DNA of 64,000 bases from assembly GCF_031581025.1 (NCBI RefSeq), contig NZ_JAVLCA010000011.1. One strand, written 5' to 3'. The notes beneath the pieces were generated by a model, which made no database searches, was not told where the DNA came from, and worked only from the letters and a program-made list of their open reading frames with translations. Below, in pieces: positions 10,464 through 18,333 of this stretch (within the stretch, counting starts at the first letter, position 1; every line of letters begins with the position of its first letter). The translations under genes and the position numbers were made by a program. The DNA comes from Salibaculum sp031581025 (GTDB lineage: Bacteria; Pseudomonadota; Alphaproteobacteria; Rhodobacterales; Rhodobacteraceae).

Positions 10464-10940
10464 CTAGCCGTCCGCCTCGTCCAGCCCGGGCCCGCCGCTC
10501 TCGGTCACGAGCGAGATGTTGGTGATCCCCGCCGCCGTGAGAGCGCCCATGATCCGGGCCACCCTTTCGTAGGGCAGGCTGCCGTCGGCGCGCACGAAAA
10601 CGCGGTCGCTCTCGCGTTCTTCCAGGATGCCCTGCAAACGCCCCAGCAATTCGCCGCGCGGCACCTCCGTGGTCATCAGCATGACCCGGCCATCCGCCGT
10701 CAGGGTGACGGCCAGGGGTTCCTCCTGCTCGCTGGGCAGGGCGCCCGCGGCGGTGTCCGGCGTGTCGACCTCGATCCCGGCGATCATCAGGGGCGCGGCG
10801 ACCATGAATATGATCAGAAGCACCAGCATCACGTCCACGAAGGGCGTGACGTTGATCTCGGACATGGGCTGGCTGCGCCGCGTGCGCCGCCTGCGGCGTG
10901 ACCCGCCCCCATCGCCAGATTTCATGACACCGGCGCCCAT
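10464..10940 (-). CDS. tolR: Tol-Pal motor protein TolR (ExbD/TolR family)
   Basis: 158 aa. The single membrane helix near residues 32-52 begins with INVTPFVDVMLVLLIIFMV, which holds the essential proton-relaying Asp, followed by an APLM motif and a periplasmic domain (LTADGRVMLMTTEVPRGEL; RVFVRADGSLPYERVARIMG). The cytoplasmic N-terminus is rich in Arg/Gly. Two bases downstream of tolQ and 12 bases upstream of tolA. Confidence 0.96.
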   Translation of the reverse strand: MGAGVMKSGDGGGSRRRRRTRRSQPMSEINVTPFVDVMLVLLIIFMVAAPLMIAGIEVDTPDTAAGALPSEQEEPLAVTLTADGRVMLMTTEVPRGELLGRLQGILEERESDRVFVRADGSLPYERVARIMGALTAAGITNISLVTESGGPGLDEADG

Positions 10941-10942
10941 GA

Positions 10943-11629
10943 CTAGCTGTCCAACTGGCGGCTAAGGATGGTGGCGAATTCATCCGCGAAGGCCTCGTAG
11001 CCGCTCACGATTCCGTCGCTGTCCGAACTCAGCTTGTTATAGAAGATCACCGCCGGGATCGCCGCCAGCAGGCCCAGGCCCGTGGCCAGCAGCGCCTCGG
11101 CGATGCCGGGGGCGACAACGGCGAGGTTGGTGTTCTGTTGCTCGGCGATCTCGATAAAGGCGTTCATGATGCCCCAGACCGTGCCGAACAACCCCACGAA
11201 GGGTGCAGTCGACCCGACGGTGGCCAGGATCGGCAGACCCTTCTGGAGTTTTTCCGCCTCCTTGGCGATGGCCACATCCATGGATCGTTCGATCCGCGCC
11301 TGCGCGCCTGCGATCAATCCGCCATCCTGCCGGTGGCTGCGGCGCCACTCGGTCATGCCGGCGGCAAAGATGCGCTCGGACCGGCCATCGGGGTTGGGGC
11401 CGATGCGGTCGAAAAGCTCGTCCAGCGGGTTGCCGGACCAGAACGCCTCGTCGAAGACCCGCGCTTCGGCCCGCGCGCGGCGGAACTGGACCCATTTGTC
11501 GATGATCACCGCCCAGCACCAGACACTGGCCAGGATCAGTAGGATCATGACAAGTTTCACGGTGATCGTGGCGCGGGCGAACAAGGCCCACATCGTGTAG
11601 TCGGATGCTGCTTCCATCTGCCTGCTCAT
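10943..11629 (-). CDS. tolQ: Tol-Pal motor protein TolQ (ExbB/MotA family)
   Basis: 228 aa inner-membrane proton-channel subunit. First membrane helix around residues 24-44 (VKLVMILLILASVWCWAVII), a cytoplasmic domain, then two helices around 135-200 with the family motif TVGSTAPFVGLFGTVWGIMNAF and GLLAAIPAVIFYN. Start ATG at 11627-11629; the Met at codon 5 (11617) is an alternative. First gene of the tolQRAB-pal-cpoB run; its promoter should lie in the 328-base gap upstream. Confidence 0.96.
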   Translation of the reverse strand: MSRQMEAASDYTMWALFARATITVKLVMILLILASVWCWAVIIDKWVQFRRARAEARVFDEAFWSGNPLDELFDRIGPNPDGRSERIFAAGMTEWRRSHRQDGGLIAGAQARIERSMDVAIAKEAEKLQKGLPILATVGSTAPFVGLFGTVWGIMNAFIEIAEQQNTNLAVVAPGIAEALLATGLGLLAAIPAVIFYNKLSSDSDGIVSGYEAFADEFATILSRQLDS

Positions 11630-11957
11630 TGTTTGCGGGCCGGCTACGGCCTCTTTGGGAAAAGGTTTACCCGGATTTGACGCGGAAAGCCAAGAAAACC
11701 GCGCCGGGGACGCACATTTCCGAGGGCCGTCAGCCTCGATTTCGGCGGATTACCGCTGGCCTGTGCGGCGTCGCCCGCCCCGCAGGGCGGACAACCGGAG
11801 TGTCAAACCGCCATCGGCGCTGCGGCCCGCCGACGAGATCATCCCCGACGACGGGCCCGAGACATATGTCTGGCGCGACTTCGGCGCGACGTCTACCCGT
11901 CTCAGCCCCTATCTGAGGGTAGTGCAGCCGACAGGATAGCAGGGCGCGGCGCCCTGG
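11630..11957. other. 328-base intergenic region ybgC-tolQ with two hairpins
   Basis: No convincing gene. Plus-strand ORFs here (94-103 codons) show no family features. Two stem-loops lie near the ybgC end: a bulged stem of CTACCC-CTCAG against CTGAG-GGTAG (11893-11922), and a perfect 8-bp stem CAGGGCGC/GCGCCCTG (11940-11956) directly after the ybgC stop. Neither is followed by a T-run on the minus strand. The rest presumably holds the tolQ promoter, but I see no clear -35/-10 pair. Confidence 0.5.
11940..11956 (-). terminator. Possible weak terminator or mRNA 3'-end hairpin after ybgC
   Basis: Perfect inverted repeat CAGGGCGC-G-GCGCCCTG starting 1 base after the ybgC stop codon. There is no uridine tract, so termination is uncertain; it could protect the 3' end of the mRNA. 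Confidence 0.35.
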
Positions 11958-12347
11958 TCAGTGCAGAGTTCGGCGCAACGCGTCGGGCAGGCGCACCGGG
12001 CGTCCGTCGTCCCCCAGCGCCACCAGCGTCACGATGGCCGAGAACAGGACGACACCGTCGCGGGTGACGTCCTGTTTCACCACCAGCCGCGCGCCGGTCA
12101 GGGCTTCCACCGAGGTCTCGACTGTCAGCGCGTCATCGAAGCGCGCGGGCTGGATGTAGTCCGCCTCGACCCGGCGCACGGCGAAGACGACGCCCTGCTC
12201 GGCCTTGAGCCGCACCTGGTCGAGGCCCAACTCGCGCACCCATTCGGTGCGGCCGCGTTCGATGAATTTCAGGTAATTGGCATAGTAGACGATCCCGGCA
12301 AGGTCGGTATCCTCGTAATAGACGCGGATCGGCAGGCGGTGGGTCAT
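11958..12347 (-). CDS. ybgC: Tol-Pal-associated acyl-CoA thioesterase YbgC
   Basis: 129 aa hot-dog fold thioesterase. The YbgC active-site signature VYYEDTDLAGIVYYANYLKF, with the catalytic Asp in TDLAG, runs from about residue 8 to 27, followed by FIERGRTEWVRELG. Hydrolyses acyl-CoAs in the cytoplasm; its link with Tol-Pal is conserved by position but not well explained. Start ATG 12345-12347 overlaps the stop of the upstream unknown gene by 4 bases (ATGA), so the two are translationally coupled. Confidence 0.95.
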   Translation of the reverse strand: MTHRLPIRVYYEDTDLAGIVYYANYLKFIERGRTEWVRELGLDQVRLKAEQGVVFAVRRVEADYIQPARFDDALTVETSVEALTGARLVVKQDVTRDGVVLFSAIVTLVALGDDGRPVRLPDALRRTLH

Positions 12348-12976
12348 TGCGGGGCCTCCAGGCGGGCGAAAAGGCGCAGGGCGTGGCTCGGGTCCTGCGC
12401 CACGGCCGGCAGGATCGGATCGTAGGCGGCCCGGATCACCCCGGCAACCTCGGGGCGCAGAACCGCGACACCCTCGGCCATGGCCAGCGGCGAAGCCTCG
12501 GTGAAGGCCTGGTCGGACCAAAGCAGGATCGACTGCACCGCCTGCGACAGCGCCAGGGTGTCCGCCGGGACGCGAGACATCTCGGCGTCCATGCGGATGA
12601 AGATGAAACAGGCCCGGATCGCGCCGCCGGCGTCGAACCGGAAGATGCGATACTGGTTGGCATCCTGCGCCGCCAGCCGGCCCACCAGCGGGCCGAGGTC
12701 GGGCACCAGCCGGTCCAGGTCGGGCACCCGGGTCAGTTCGGCCCAGTCGCGGCAGAAGAACACCATGGTGTTGGCGCCCAGTTCGGGGTCGGTCTCGGCC
12801 ATGGTGTGTCCGGACAGGGCGCAGACGGCCTCGAAAGCGCCCTTGATCACGGAAAGGGTCTGATCCTCGACCCCGAAGACGATGGGCACGATCGGCCGCC
12901 CCCAGCGCGCACAAAGGAAGGTGCCGTCGGCGCGGGTGAAGAGCGCCTCGATCCGGTCGGCGGAAAGCCTCGTCAT
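12344..12976 (-). CDS. Unknown protein, 210 aa
   Basis: I do not recognise this family. Probably soluble: no signal peptide or membrane segment is visible. It opens with MTRLSADRIEALFTRADGTF, has IVPIVFGVEDQTLSVIKGAF near residues 29-48, LGANTMVFFCRDWAEL near 66-82 and a Cys in RACFIFIRMD near 122-131. The gene starts 22 bases after the acr3 stop and overlaps ybgC by 4 bases, so it is part of an acr3-X-ybgC run on the minus strand. Codon use matches its neighbours, which supports a real gene. Confidence 0.75.
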   Translation of the reverse strand: MTRLSADRIEALFTRADGTFLCARWGRPIVPIVFGVEDQTLSVIKGAFEAVCALSGHTMAETDPELGANTMVFFCRDWAELTRVPDLDRLVPDLGPLVGRLAAQDANQYRIFRFDAGGAIRACFIFIRMDAEMSRVPADTLALSQAVQSILLWSDQAFTEASPLAMAEGVAVLRPEVAGVIRAAYDPILPAVAQDPSHALRLFARLEAPQ

Positions 12977-12997
12977 CGCGTCCTCGTCTCCTTGCGG

Positions 12998-14008
12998 TCA
13001 GTCGGCGAAACGTGCGCGCGTGCGATTGGCGAAGGCGACCAGCGTCAGCATGACGGGCACCTCGACCAGAACGCCCACCACGGTCGCCAGCGCCGCACCC
13101 GAGTTCAGGCCGAAAAGGCTGATCGCCACGGCCACGGCCAGTTCGAAGAAATTCGACGTGCCGATCAGCGCGCAGGGCGCGGCGATGCGGTGCGGCACCT
13201 TGAGGGCAAAGGCCGCCGCATAGGCCAGGGCGAAGACACCGACGCTCTGCAACAGGATCGGCACGGCAATCAGGACGATCACCGACGGTCTGGCCAGGAT
13301 CACCTGCCCTTGCAGGCCGAAGAGGATCACCACCGTGGCGATCAGGCCGACGATCGAGACTGGCTTGATCCGGCCCTGGAAGGCGGCGATCGCCGCGCGC
13401 GTGCCCAGCCTGCGCCGGGTGAGCAGCCCGGCCGCCAGCGGCAGCGCGATGAACAGCAGCACCGACAGCAGCAGCGTCTCCCAGGGCACGGCGATATCCG
13501 TGACCCCCAGCAGCAGCGCCACGATCGGCGCGAAGGCCACCACCATGATCAGGTCGTTCACCGTGACCTGCACGAGGGTGTAATTCTCGTCCCCCCGCGT
13601 CAGTTGCGACCAGACAAAGACCATGGCCGTGCAGGGCGCCGCCCCCAGCAGGATCAGCCCGGCGATATACTGCTGGGCATCCGCGGGCGCGATCCAGCGG
13701 GCAAAGACCACCTCGAAGAACAACACCGCCAGCGCGGCCATGGTGAAAGGCTTGATCAGCCAGTTGACGGCCAGCGTGATCAGCAGCCCGCGCGGCTGGC
13801 GCGCCACCTGCCCCAGCGATCCGGGGTCGACGCCCACCATCATCGGATAGACCATGGCCCAGATCAGCACGGCGACCACCAGGTTGACGCTGGCGACCTC
13901 CGCCGCCGCGATGGCCGCGACCAACGGCGCGGCCAGGTTGCCCAGGGCGATCCCCAGCACCATAGCCGCCGCGACCCAGACCGACAGGTATTTCTCGAAA
14001 ACGCCCAT
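12998..14008 (-). CDS. acr3: ACR3-family arsenite efflux transporter
   Basis: 336 aa with about ten membrane segments. The family signature LGAAPCTAMVFVWSQL contains the conserved Cys (C126) needed for As(OH)3 transport in characterised Acr3 proteins; LIGTSNFFELAVAVAISLFG is the second conserved block. Start ATG 14006-14008 has GAGGAGC upstream; an in-frame ATG 21 codons earlier is less likely. It exports arsenite from the cytoplasm. There is no arsR beside it: the neighbours are ruvB upstream and an unknown gene downstream. It may serve the arsenate reductase domain encoded at 56.3-57.1 kb. Confidence 0.92.
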   Translation of the reverse strand: MGVFEKYLSVWVAAAMVLGIALGNLAAPLVAAIAAAEVASVNLVVAVLIWAMVYPMMVGVDPGSLGQVARQPRGLLITLAVNWLIKPFTMAALAVLFFEVVFARWIAPADAQQYIAGLILLGAAPCTAMVFVWSQLTRGDENYTLVQVTVNDLIMVVAFAPIVALLLGVTDIAVPWETLLLSVLLFIALPLAAGLLTRRRLGTRAAIAAFQGRIKPVSIVGLIATVVILFGLQGQVILARPSVIVLIAVPILLQSVGVFALAYAAAFALKVPHRIAAPCALIGTSNFFELAVAVAISLFGLNSGAALATVVGVLVEVPVMLTLVAFANRTRARFAD

Positions 14009-14086
14009 GTGCCGCGCTCCTCGTGCCCCGGTTGCCAAGCAGGTCCTGCGCCAGAACCGGGCGGGATGCAACAGGGCGGCCCCGGG

Positions 14087-15115
14087 TCAGGCGCCGAATA
14101 AGTCCGACTGACCGGGCGGTTTCGGCGCCTCTAGACCCAGGTGGGTCCAGGCCTTGGCGGCCAGCATCCGCCCGCGCGGGGTGCGCTGGATCAGGCCCTG
14201 TTGCAGCAGGTAGGGCTCGATCACCTCTTCCAGCGCGTCGCGGCTCTCGCTCAGGGCCGCCGACATCGTCTCGATTCCCACCGGGCCGCCGCCGTAGTTT
14301 TCCGCGATCAGCGTCAGGTAGCGCCGGTCGGCCCCGTCCAGCCCGAGGTGATCGACCCCCAGCCGGGTCAGCGCGCGGTCGGCGATCTCGGGGGTCACGG
14401 TGCCGTCGCCCTCGACCACGGCGAAATCCACGACCCGGCGCAGCAGCCGCCCGGCGATGCGCGGCGTGCCGCGCGCCCGGCGGGCGATCTCTTGCGCGCC
14501 GCCCTGTGTCGCGGGCGCCCCCAGCAGGCGCGCGCCGCGGGTGACGATCTCGTGTAGCTCTTCCGTAGTGTAGAATTGCAGCCGGGTGGGAATGCCGAAA
14601 CGGTCGCGCAGCGGCGTCGTCAGCAGGCCCATGCGCGTGGTCGCCCCAATGAGCGTAAAGGGCTGCAGCTCGATCCGCACAGTGCGCGCCGCCGGGCCTT
14701 CCCCGATCACCAGGTCCAGCTCGAAATCCTCCAGGGCGGGGTAGAGCACCTCTTCGACCGCCGGGTTCAGGCGGTGGATCTCGTCGATGAACAGAACGTC
14801 GCGGGGTTCGAGGTTGGTCAGGATCGCGGCCAGGTCGCCCGCCTTGGCCAGCACCGGCCCGGAGGTCATGCGAAAGCCAACGCCCAGTTCCTTGGCCATG
14901 ATCTGCGCCAGCGTCGTCTTGCCCAGCCCGGGCGGGCCGTGGAACAGGGTGTGGTCCATCGCCTCGCCGCGTCGCTTGGCGCTTTCGATGAAGACATGCA
15001 GGTTGGCGCGGGCTTCGGCCTGGCCGATGAACTCGTCCAGCAACTGCGGACGCAGGGCACGGTCGGCATCCTCGGGCTGGCGATCGGGGCGCAGGGTGGG
15101 ATCGGGCTCTGCCAT
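14087..15115 (-). CDS. ruvB: Holliday junction branch-migration helicase RuvB
   Basis: 342 aa AAA+ motor. LRPQLLDEFIGQ near residue 21, Walker A HGPPGLGKTTLAQIMA (about 59-74), Walker B VLFIDEIHRLN, sensor segment IGATTRMGLLTTPLRDRFG, and the C-terminal winged helix ending RTPRGRMLAAKAW. Drives branch migration with RuvA. Follows ruvA by 12 bases in the order ruvC-ruvA-ruvB. Confidence 0.98.
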   Translation of the reverse strand: MAEPDPTLRPDRQPEDADRALRPQLLDEFIGQAEARANLHVFIESAKRRGEAMDHTLFHGPPGLGKTTLAQIMAKELGVGFRMTSGPVLAKAGDLAAILTNLEPRDVLFIDEIHRLNPAVEEVLYPALEDFELDLVIGEGPAARTVRIELQPFTLIGATTRMGLLTTPLRDRFGIPTRLQFYTTEELHEIVTRGARLLGAPATQGGAQEIARRARGTPRIAGRLLRRVVDFAVVEGDGTVTPEIADRALTRLGVDHLGLDGADRRYLTLIAENYGGGPVGIETMSAALSESRDALEEVIEPYLLQQGLIQRTPRGRMLAAKAWTHLGLEAPKPPGQSDLFGA

Positions 15116-15127
15116 GATGTGGCCCTC

Positions 15128-15808
15128 TTACCCCTTCGGCGCCAGCAGCTTCAATGCCGCGCGGATCAGCGCGCCGGTCTCGGTGCCCGGCGTTTCATTC
15201 AGGGCCCGGGCCACGGCGCCCGCGGCCTCGGAGGGGCCGTAGCCCAGGTTCGTCAAGGCCGACAGGGCCTCGGACTGGGCCGCGCCATCGGGCGCGGGGG
15301 CCGCCGGGGCGGCAGGGGGGGGCGTCTCGACAACCGCGTCATCCGCGGTTTCGGGCGCGGTTTCGGGCGCCGCTGTGATCGGCGCCGCGGCCCCCATGGC
15401 CATGACGGTGGGCGCCTTGTCCTTGAGATCGAGAATCACCTTCTGCGCTGTCTTGGGCCCGACCCCCTTGGCCGAGGCGACCGCCGACCAGTCGCCCAAC
15501 GCCATGGCCCGACTGACCCCGTCGGCCCCGAGCGTGCCGAGGATCGCCAGCGAGGCCTTGGCCCCGATGCCCTGCACGCCCATCAGCAGGCGGTGCCATT
15601 CCTTTTCCACCAGCGAGGGAAAGCCGAACAGCTGCAACAGGTCGTCCCGCACCAGCAGGTCGGTATAGAGCGAGACCGCCTCGCCCGGGCCGGGCAGCGT
15701 GGCCATGGTCCGGTCCGAGACAAAGACGACATAGCCCACCCCGCGCACGTCGATGAGCACATGATCGTCGGCCCGGTAGTCCAGCCGTCCGGAGAGCCGC
15801 CCGATCAT
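15128..15808 (-). CDS. ruvA: Holliday junction DNA-binding protein RuvA
   Basis: 226 aa. N-terminal OB fold (MIGRLSGRLDYRADDHVLID), the helix-hairpin-helix region (GVQGIGAKASLAILGTLG; AKGVGPKTAQKVILDLKDK), an Ala/Pro/Glu-rich linker (about residues 140-180) and the C-terminal RuvB-binding three-helix domain (ALTNLGYGPSEAAGAVARAL). Slightly longer than the enteric protein because of the linker. Its ATG overlaps the ruvC stop by 4 bases. Confidence 0.97.
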   Translation of the reverse strand: MIGRLSGRLDYRADDHVLIDVRGVGYVVFVSDRTMATLPGPGEAVSLYTDLLVRDDLLQLFGFPSLVEKEWHRLLMGVQGIGAKASLAILGTLGADGVSRAMALGDWSAVASAKGVGPKTAQKVILDLKDKAPTVMAMGAAAPITAAPETAPETADDAVVETPPPAAPAAPAPDGAAQSEALSALTNLGYGPSEAAGAVARALNETPGTETGALIRAALKLLAPKG

Positions 15809-16311
15809 GCCGAAGCCCCCTGAACCGCGCGCGCCAGCTGCCCCGCCGATTGCAGGTGATGGGCATGGCAGATCGCGATGGCCAGCGCATCGGCCGCATC
15901 CGGCCCGGCCAGCGCGACCCCGGGCAGTTGCAGCCGCACCATATGGGCGATCTGGCCCTTGTCGGCATGGCCCACGCCGACCACGGCCTTCTTGACGGCG
16001 TTGGGTGCGTATTCGCCCACGGCCAGCCCGGCACGGGCCACGACCAGCATGGCCACGCCTCGGGCCTGGCCCAGCTTGAGCGTGCCGGCCCCGTCCTTGT
16101 TGACGAAGGTCTGTTCCACCGCTGCGGCGTCAGGGGCGTGCCCCGTCACGACCGCCTGCAACTGGTCGTGCAGCGACAGCAACCGCGCCGCCATCTCGGT
16201 GCCGGCTGATTCGCAAACGCCGTTGGCGACATGCGACAGGCGCCCACCCGTCACCTCGATCAGGCCCCAGCCCATCTTTCGCAATCCCGGATCAATGCCC
16301 AATACCCGCAT
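15805..16311 (-). CDS. ruvC: Holliday junction resolvase RuvC
   Basis: 168 aa RNase H-fold endonuclease that cuts Holliday junctions. The acidic active-site residues are in RVLGIDPGLRKMGWG (Asp7), AAVEQTFVNKDG (Glu) and the C-terminal GPDAADALAIAICHAHH (two Asp). First gene of ruvCAB; its promoter should lie in the 330-base region before the DUF1127 gene. Confidence 0.97.
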   Translation of the reverse strand: MRVLGIDPGLRKMGWGLIEVTGGRLSHVANGVCESAGTEMAARLLSLHDQLQAVVTGHAPDAAAVEQTFVNKDGAGTLKLGQARGVAMLVVARAGLAVGEYAPNAVKKAVVGVGHADKGQIAHMVRLQLPGVALAGPDAADALAIAICHAHHLQSAGQLARAVQGASA

Positions 16312-16641
16312 GCCACCCCGTCATTATTGCCGTTTTGCAACAGCCCTAGCACAAAGAGCGAACACTGGCCAAGACGGAATGCGCGGTCCGAAAGCGACAC
16401 GTCACCTGTCCGCCGGCGACACACCCTCGGCGCTACGGTCCGTTTTCGCCCCTTCCGGGGTCGAAAACGACACGCGCGGAAAGCAGAATTTAACCATTCT
16501 AATCATGGGTTTAGTGCAAAACCGGGGTATGCTGAAAACGCATGGGAGCCATGCAAAAAACGCTCTGGCGCGAGGCGACAGACCTGCCTAGCTGCGCTGC
16601 AGACGACACCCCGACGCGCGCCCATTTCACAGGAGAGACCC
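16312..16641. other. 330-base divergent intergenic region ruvC / DUF1127 gene
   Basis: No ORF of its own. It contains a long near-perfect hairpin at 16441-16469, an 8-mer TTAACCAT at 16490-16497 that matches a CtrA half-site, and a perfect 6-bp inverted repeat GCATGG/CCATGC at 16540-16554. DNA from 16480 to 16560 is less GC-rich than its surroundings, as expected for a promoter. The 5' leader of the DUF1127 mRNA could exceed 100 bases. Confidence 0.5.
16441..16469. repeat. Long hairpin between ruvC and DUF1127 gene
   Basis: CGTTTTCG-CCCC, loop TTCC, GGGG-(T)-CGAAAACG: 12 paired positions with one unpaired base, flanked by ordinary sequence. No T-run follows on either strand. A UUCC-type tetraloop on a GC stem suggests a folded RNA or a dyad for a regulator. 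Confidence 0.5.
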
Positions 16642-16836
16642 ATGGCCGCCATCGACATGACCCGCCCGCTCACCGGCTTCGGATTCTCGTTCGCCAATCT
16701 CCTCGGAACGATGGCCAGCTGGAATGACGCGCGCGCCACGCGCCGGGCGCTGTCCAGCCTCAGCCGCCGCGAGCTTGACGACATCGGCCTGTGCCCCGGC
16801 GACATCGACCGCATCGCCCGGGGCAAGCGCCGCTGA
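16642..16836 (+). CDS. DUF1127 (YjiS-like) small protein
   Basis: 64 aa. The C-terminal half carries the DUF1127 pattern: RRALSSLSRRELDDIGLCPGDIDRIARGKR, an Arg-rich helix pair seen in small alphaproteobacterial stress proteins, several of which bind RNA. The N-terminal half is more hydrophobic (PLTGFGFSFANLLGTMASW). ATG at 16642 follows AGGAGA at good spacing. Stands alone with a hairpin terminator 33 bases downstream. The exact function is unknown. Confidence 0.88.
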   Translation: MAAIDMTRPLTGFGFSFANLLGTMASWNDARATRRALSSLSRRELDDIGLCPGDIDRIARGKRR

Positions 16837-16868
16837 GGGCTCCAACACCGCCGGACAATGACATGAAC

Positions 16869-16896
16869 AGGCCGCGTCGGACCCCCGGCGCGGCCT
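16869..16896 (+). terminator. Probable terminator after DUF1127 gene
   Basis: AGGCCGCG ... CGCGGCCT, an 8-bp perfect stem with a 12-base loop, followed by CTGTCTTG. The U-tract is weak. It lies 33 bases past the stop codon of the small gene. Confidence 0.65.
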
Positions 16897-17122
16897 CTGT
16901 CTTGCCGACCGCCAGGCTATGGCGCAAACGGGCACTCGACGGTGCGTATCCGGGCGGCGCAGGCTCTCGCGCACCCGCATGATTCGGGCGAGCCGGGTCT
17001 CGAAACCCGGAGAAATCCGCAGGACGCCCTTGCTGCGATCCACGCTTCGGCTTTTGGACGCTGACGCCCGAATGCGGCGCTAAGGGGCAAACGTCGTCAA
17101 TTCGCCGAGTACGGGCGGAAAA

Positions 17123-17998
17123 TCACCTCGGCTTGGCCATGACCAGTGTCGTCCAGTCAGCAATCTCGTCGCGGGCCTCGGGTTTGAACCCGCAGCGTGC
17201 ATAGGCCGCACTGACCTCTTCGGCCTGATCGTTCAGCAGGCCGGAGAGGATCACATACCCCCCGGGGCTGGTATGCGCCGCCACCGCAAGAGCCAGGTCG
17301 ATCAAAGGCCCCTTGAGGATATTGGCGAAGACCAGGTCATAGGGGGCCCGGTCGGCCAATGCAGGGGCCTCGAACCCTGCGGCGGTGAAACAGGTGACAG
17401 CCCCGGCCATGCCGTTGGCGGCCAGGTTGGCCTGGGCCACCTCGACGGCGACCGGGTCGATATCGCTGGCGATGACCTGCGCCTCGGGCAGGCACTTGGC
17501 CGCCGCCATGGCCAGAACGGCGGTGCCGCAGCCGATATCGGCCACCTTCTGCGGCGCCTCGCCCTGCCCCAGCAGCCGGTCGAAGGCGCGCAGGCAGCCC
17601 AACGTGGTGCCGTGATGCCCGGTGCCAAAGGCCATGGCCGCCTCGATCAGCAGCCCCACCCGGCCCTCGGGCAGCCTGTCGACATCATGGCTGCCGTAGA
17701 CGAAGAATCGCCCCGCCTCGACGGGGGACAATTCGCGTTTGACATGCGCGACCCAGTCCACGTCGGGCAGTTGCGACACGGCGAACGGCTTGGCCCCATG
17801 CGCCGCGGCCAGCAGCGCCAGGGCGACCTCGTCGGGGCCTTGCTCGAAATAGCCGCCGACTTCCCACAGGCCTGAACCGTCCTCCATCTCGAAGACGCCC
17901 ACGCCGGTGGGCGCCGGCTCCAGCCCCTCCAGTGCATCGCCCAGGGCCTGGGCCGCATCCTTGCCATCAAGTGTCGTCAGGGCCGTGAAGGTCGTCAT
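17123..17998 (-). CDS. prmA: Ribosomal protein L11 methyltransferase
   Basis: 291 aa SAM-dependent methyltransferase that trimethylates ribosomal protein L11. The SAM-binding loop is KVADIGCGTAVLAMAAAK (about residues 152-169), preceded by the PrmA-specific AMAFGTGHHGTTLGCLRAFD, and followed by the catalytic-site NILKGPLIDLA. ATG 17996-17998 has GGAGTAACAG upstream. It is preceded by a small membrane ORF whose stop is 3 bases away, in a run with priA. About 286 bases of non-coding DNA separate its 3' end from the DUF1127 gene. Confidence 0.95.
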   Translation of the reverse strand: MTTFTALTTLDGKDAAQALGDALEGLEPAPTGVGVFEMEDGSGLWEVGGYFEQGPDEVALALLAAAHGAKPFAVSQLPDVDWVAHVKRELSPVEAGRFFVYGSHDVDRLPEGRVGLLIEAAMAFGTGHHGTTLGCLRAFDRLLGQGEAPQKVADIGCGTAVLAMAAAKCLPEAQVIASDIDPVAVEVAQANLAANGMAGAVTCFTAAGFEAPALADRAPYDLVFANILKGPLIDLALAVAAHTSPGGYVILSGLLNDQAEEVSAAYARCGFKPEARDEIADWTTLVMAKPR

Positions 17999-18001
17999 CT
18001 G

Positions 18002-18205
18002 TTACTCCGAAGGGGCGGGCAGGACCCGCGTCAGGATGGTTTCGTTGCCCGGGCCAGGATGGCGCGGGATAAGCAGCGCCAGGGACATCCCCGCCATGCC
18101 CGCCGCCAGCCCGAAGACCGCCGCGGGCAACACCATCCAGAGATAGCCCAGTAGCGTCGGCAGGACCACCGCCGTCATAAAGGCCACCGGCATGGCGGCG
18201 GCCAT
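18002..18205 (-). CDS. Putative small membrane protein between priA and prmA
   Basis: 67 aa from the Met codon at 18203-18205: a hydrophobic stretch (MAAAMPVAFMTAVVLPTLLG then YLWMVLPAAVFGLAAGMAGM) consistent with two membrane helices, and a short polar tail ending VLPAPSE. The stop is 3 bases before prmA and the space to priA is only 128 bases, so it fits an operon. The open frame extends further upstream into priA but shows no better start. I do not recognise the family; small size makes this uncertain. Confidence 0.5.
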   Translation of the reverse strand: MAAAMPVAFMTAVVLPTLLGYLWMVLPAAVFGLAAGMAGMSLALLIPRHPGPGNETILTRVLPAPSE

Positions 18206-18333
18206 GAGAAACAGAAGCGTCACGGGCCAACGGCAGCAACCGGGCCTGAGCCAGGGGAACGATGCGCATGAGCAGCGCTCTACGCCGTTTCGGCGCCCTT
18301 GGCGAGTGCGGATGGACCCGCCCGGCCCGACCG

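Noticed and set aside
11655..11939. 94-codon plus-strand ORF in the ybgC-tolQ gap
   Set aside because: No ribosome-binding site, Arg/Pro-rich composition and no family motif; it also ends inside the hairpins.
12347..14101. 584-codon plus-strand ORF across ybgC, the unknown gene and acr3
   Set aside because: Translation is a low-complexity His/Gln/Asp/Arg-rich string, typical of the reverse strand of GC-rich genes; all of it is covered by good minus-strand genes.
16490..16497. TTAACCAT as a CtrA site
   Set aside because: Only a half-site of 8 bases without the second TTAA box; such matches occur by chance. Kept only as a note in the intergenic entry.
16993..17010. CCGGGT/ACCCGG stem 150 bases after the DUF1127 gene, considered as a tRNA or SRP RNA arm
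   Set aside because: No cloverleaf, anticodon arm or conserved SRP loop can be built around it.
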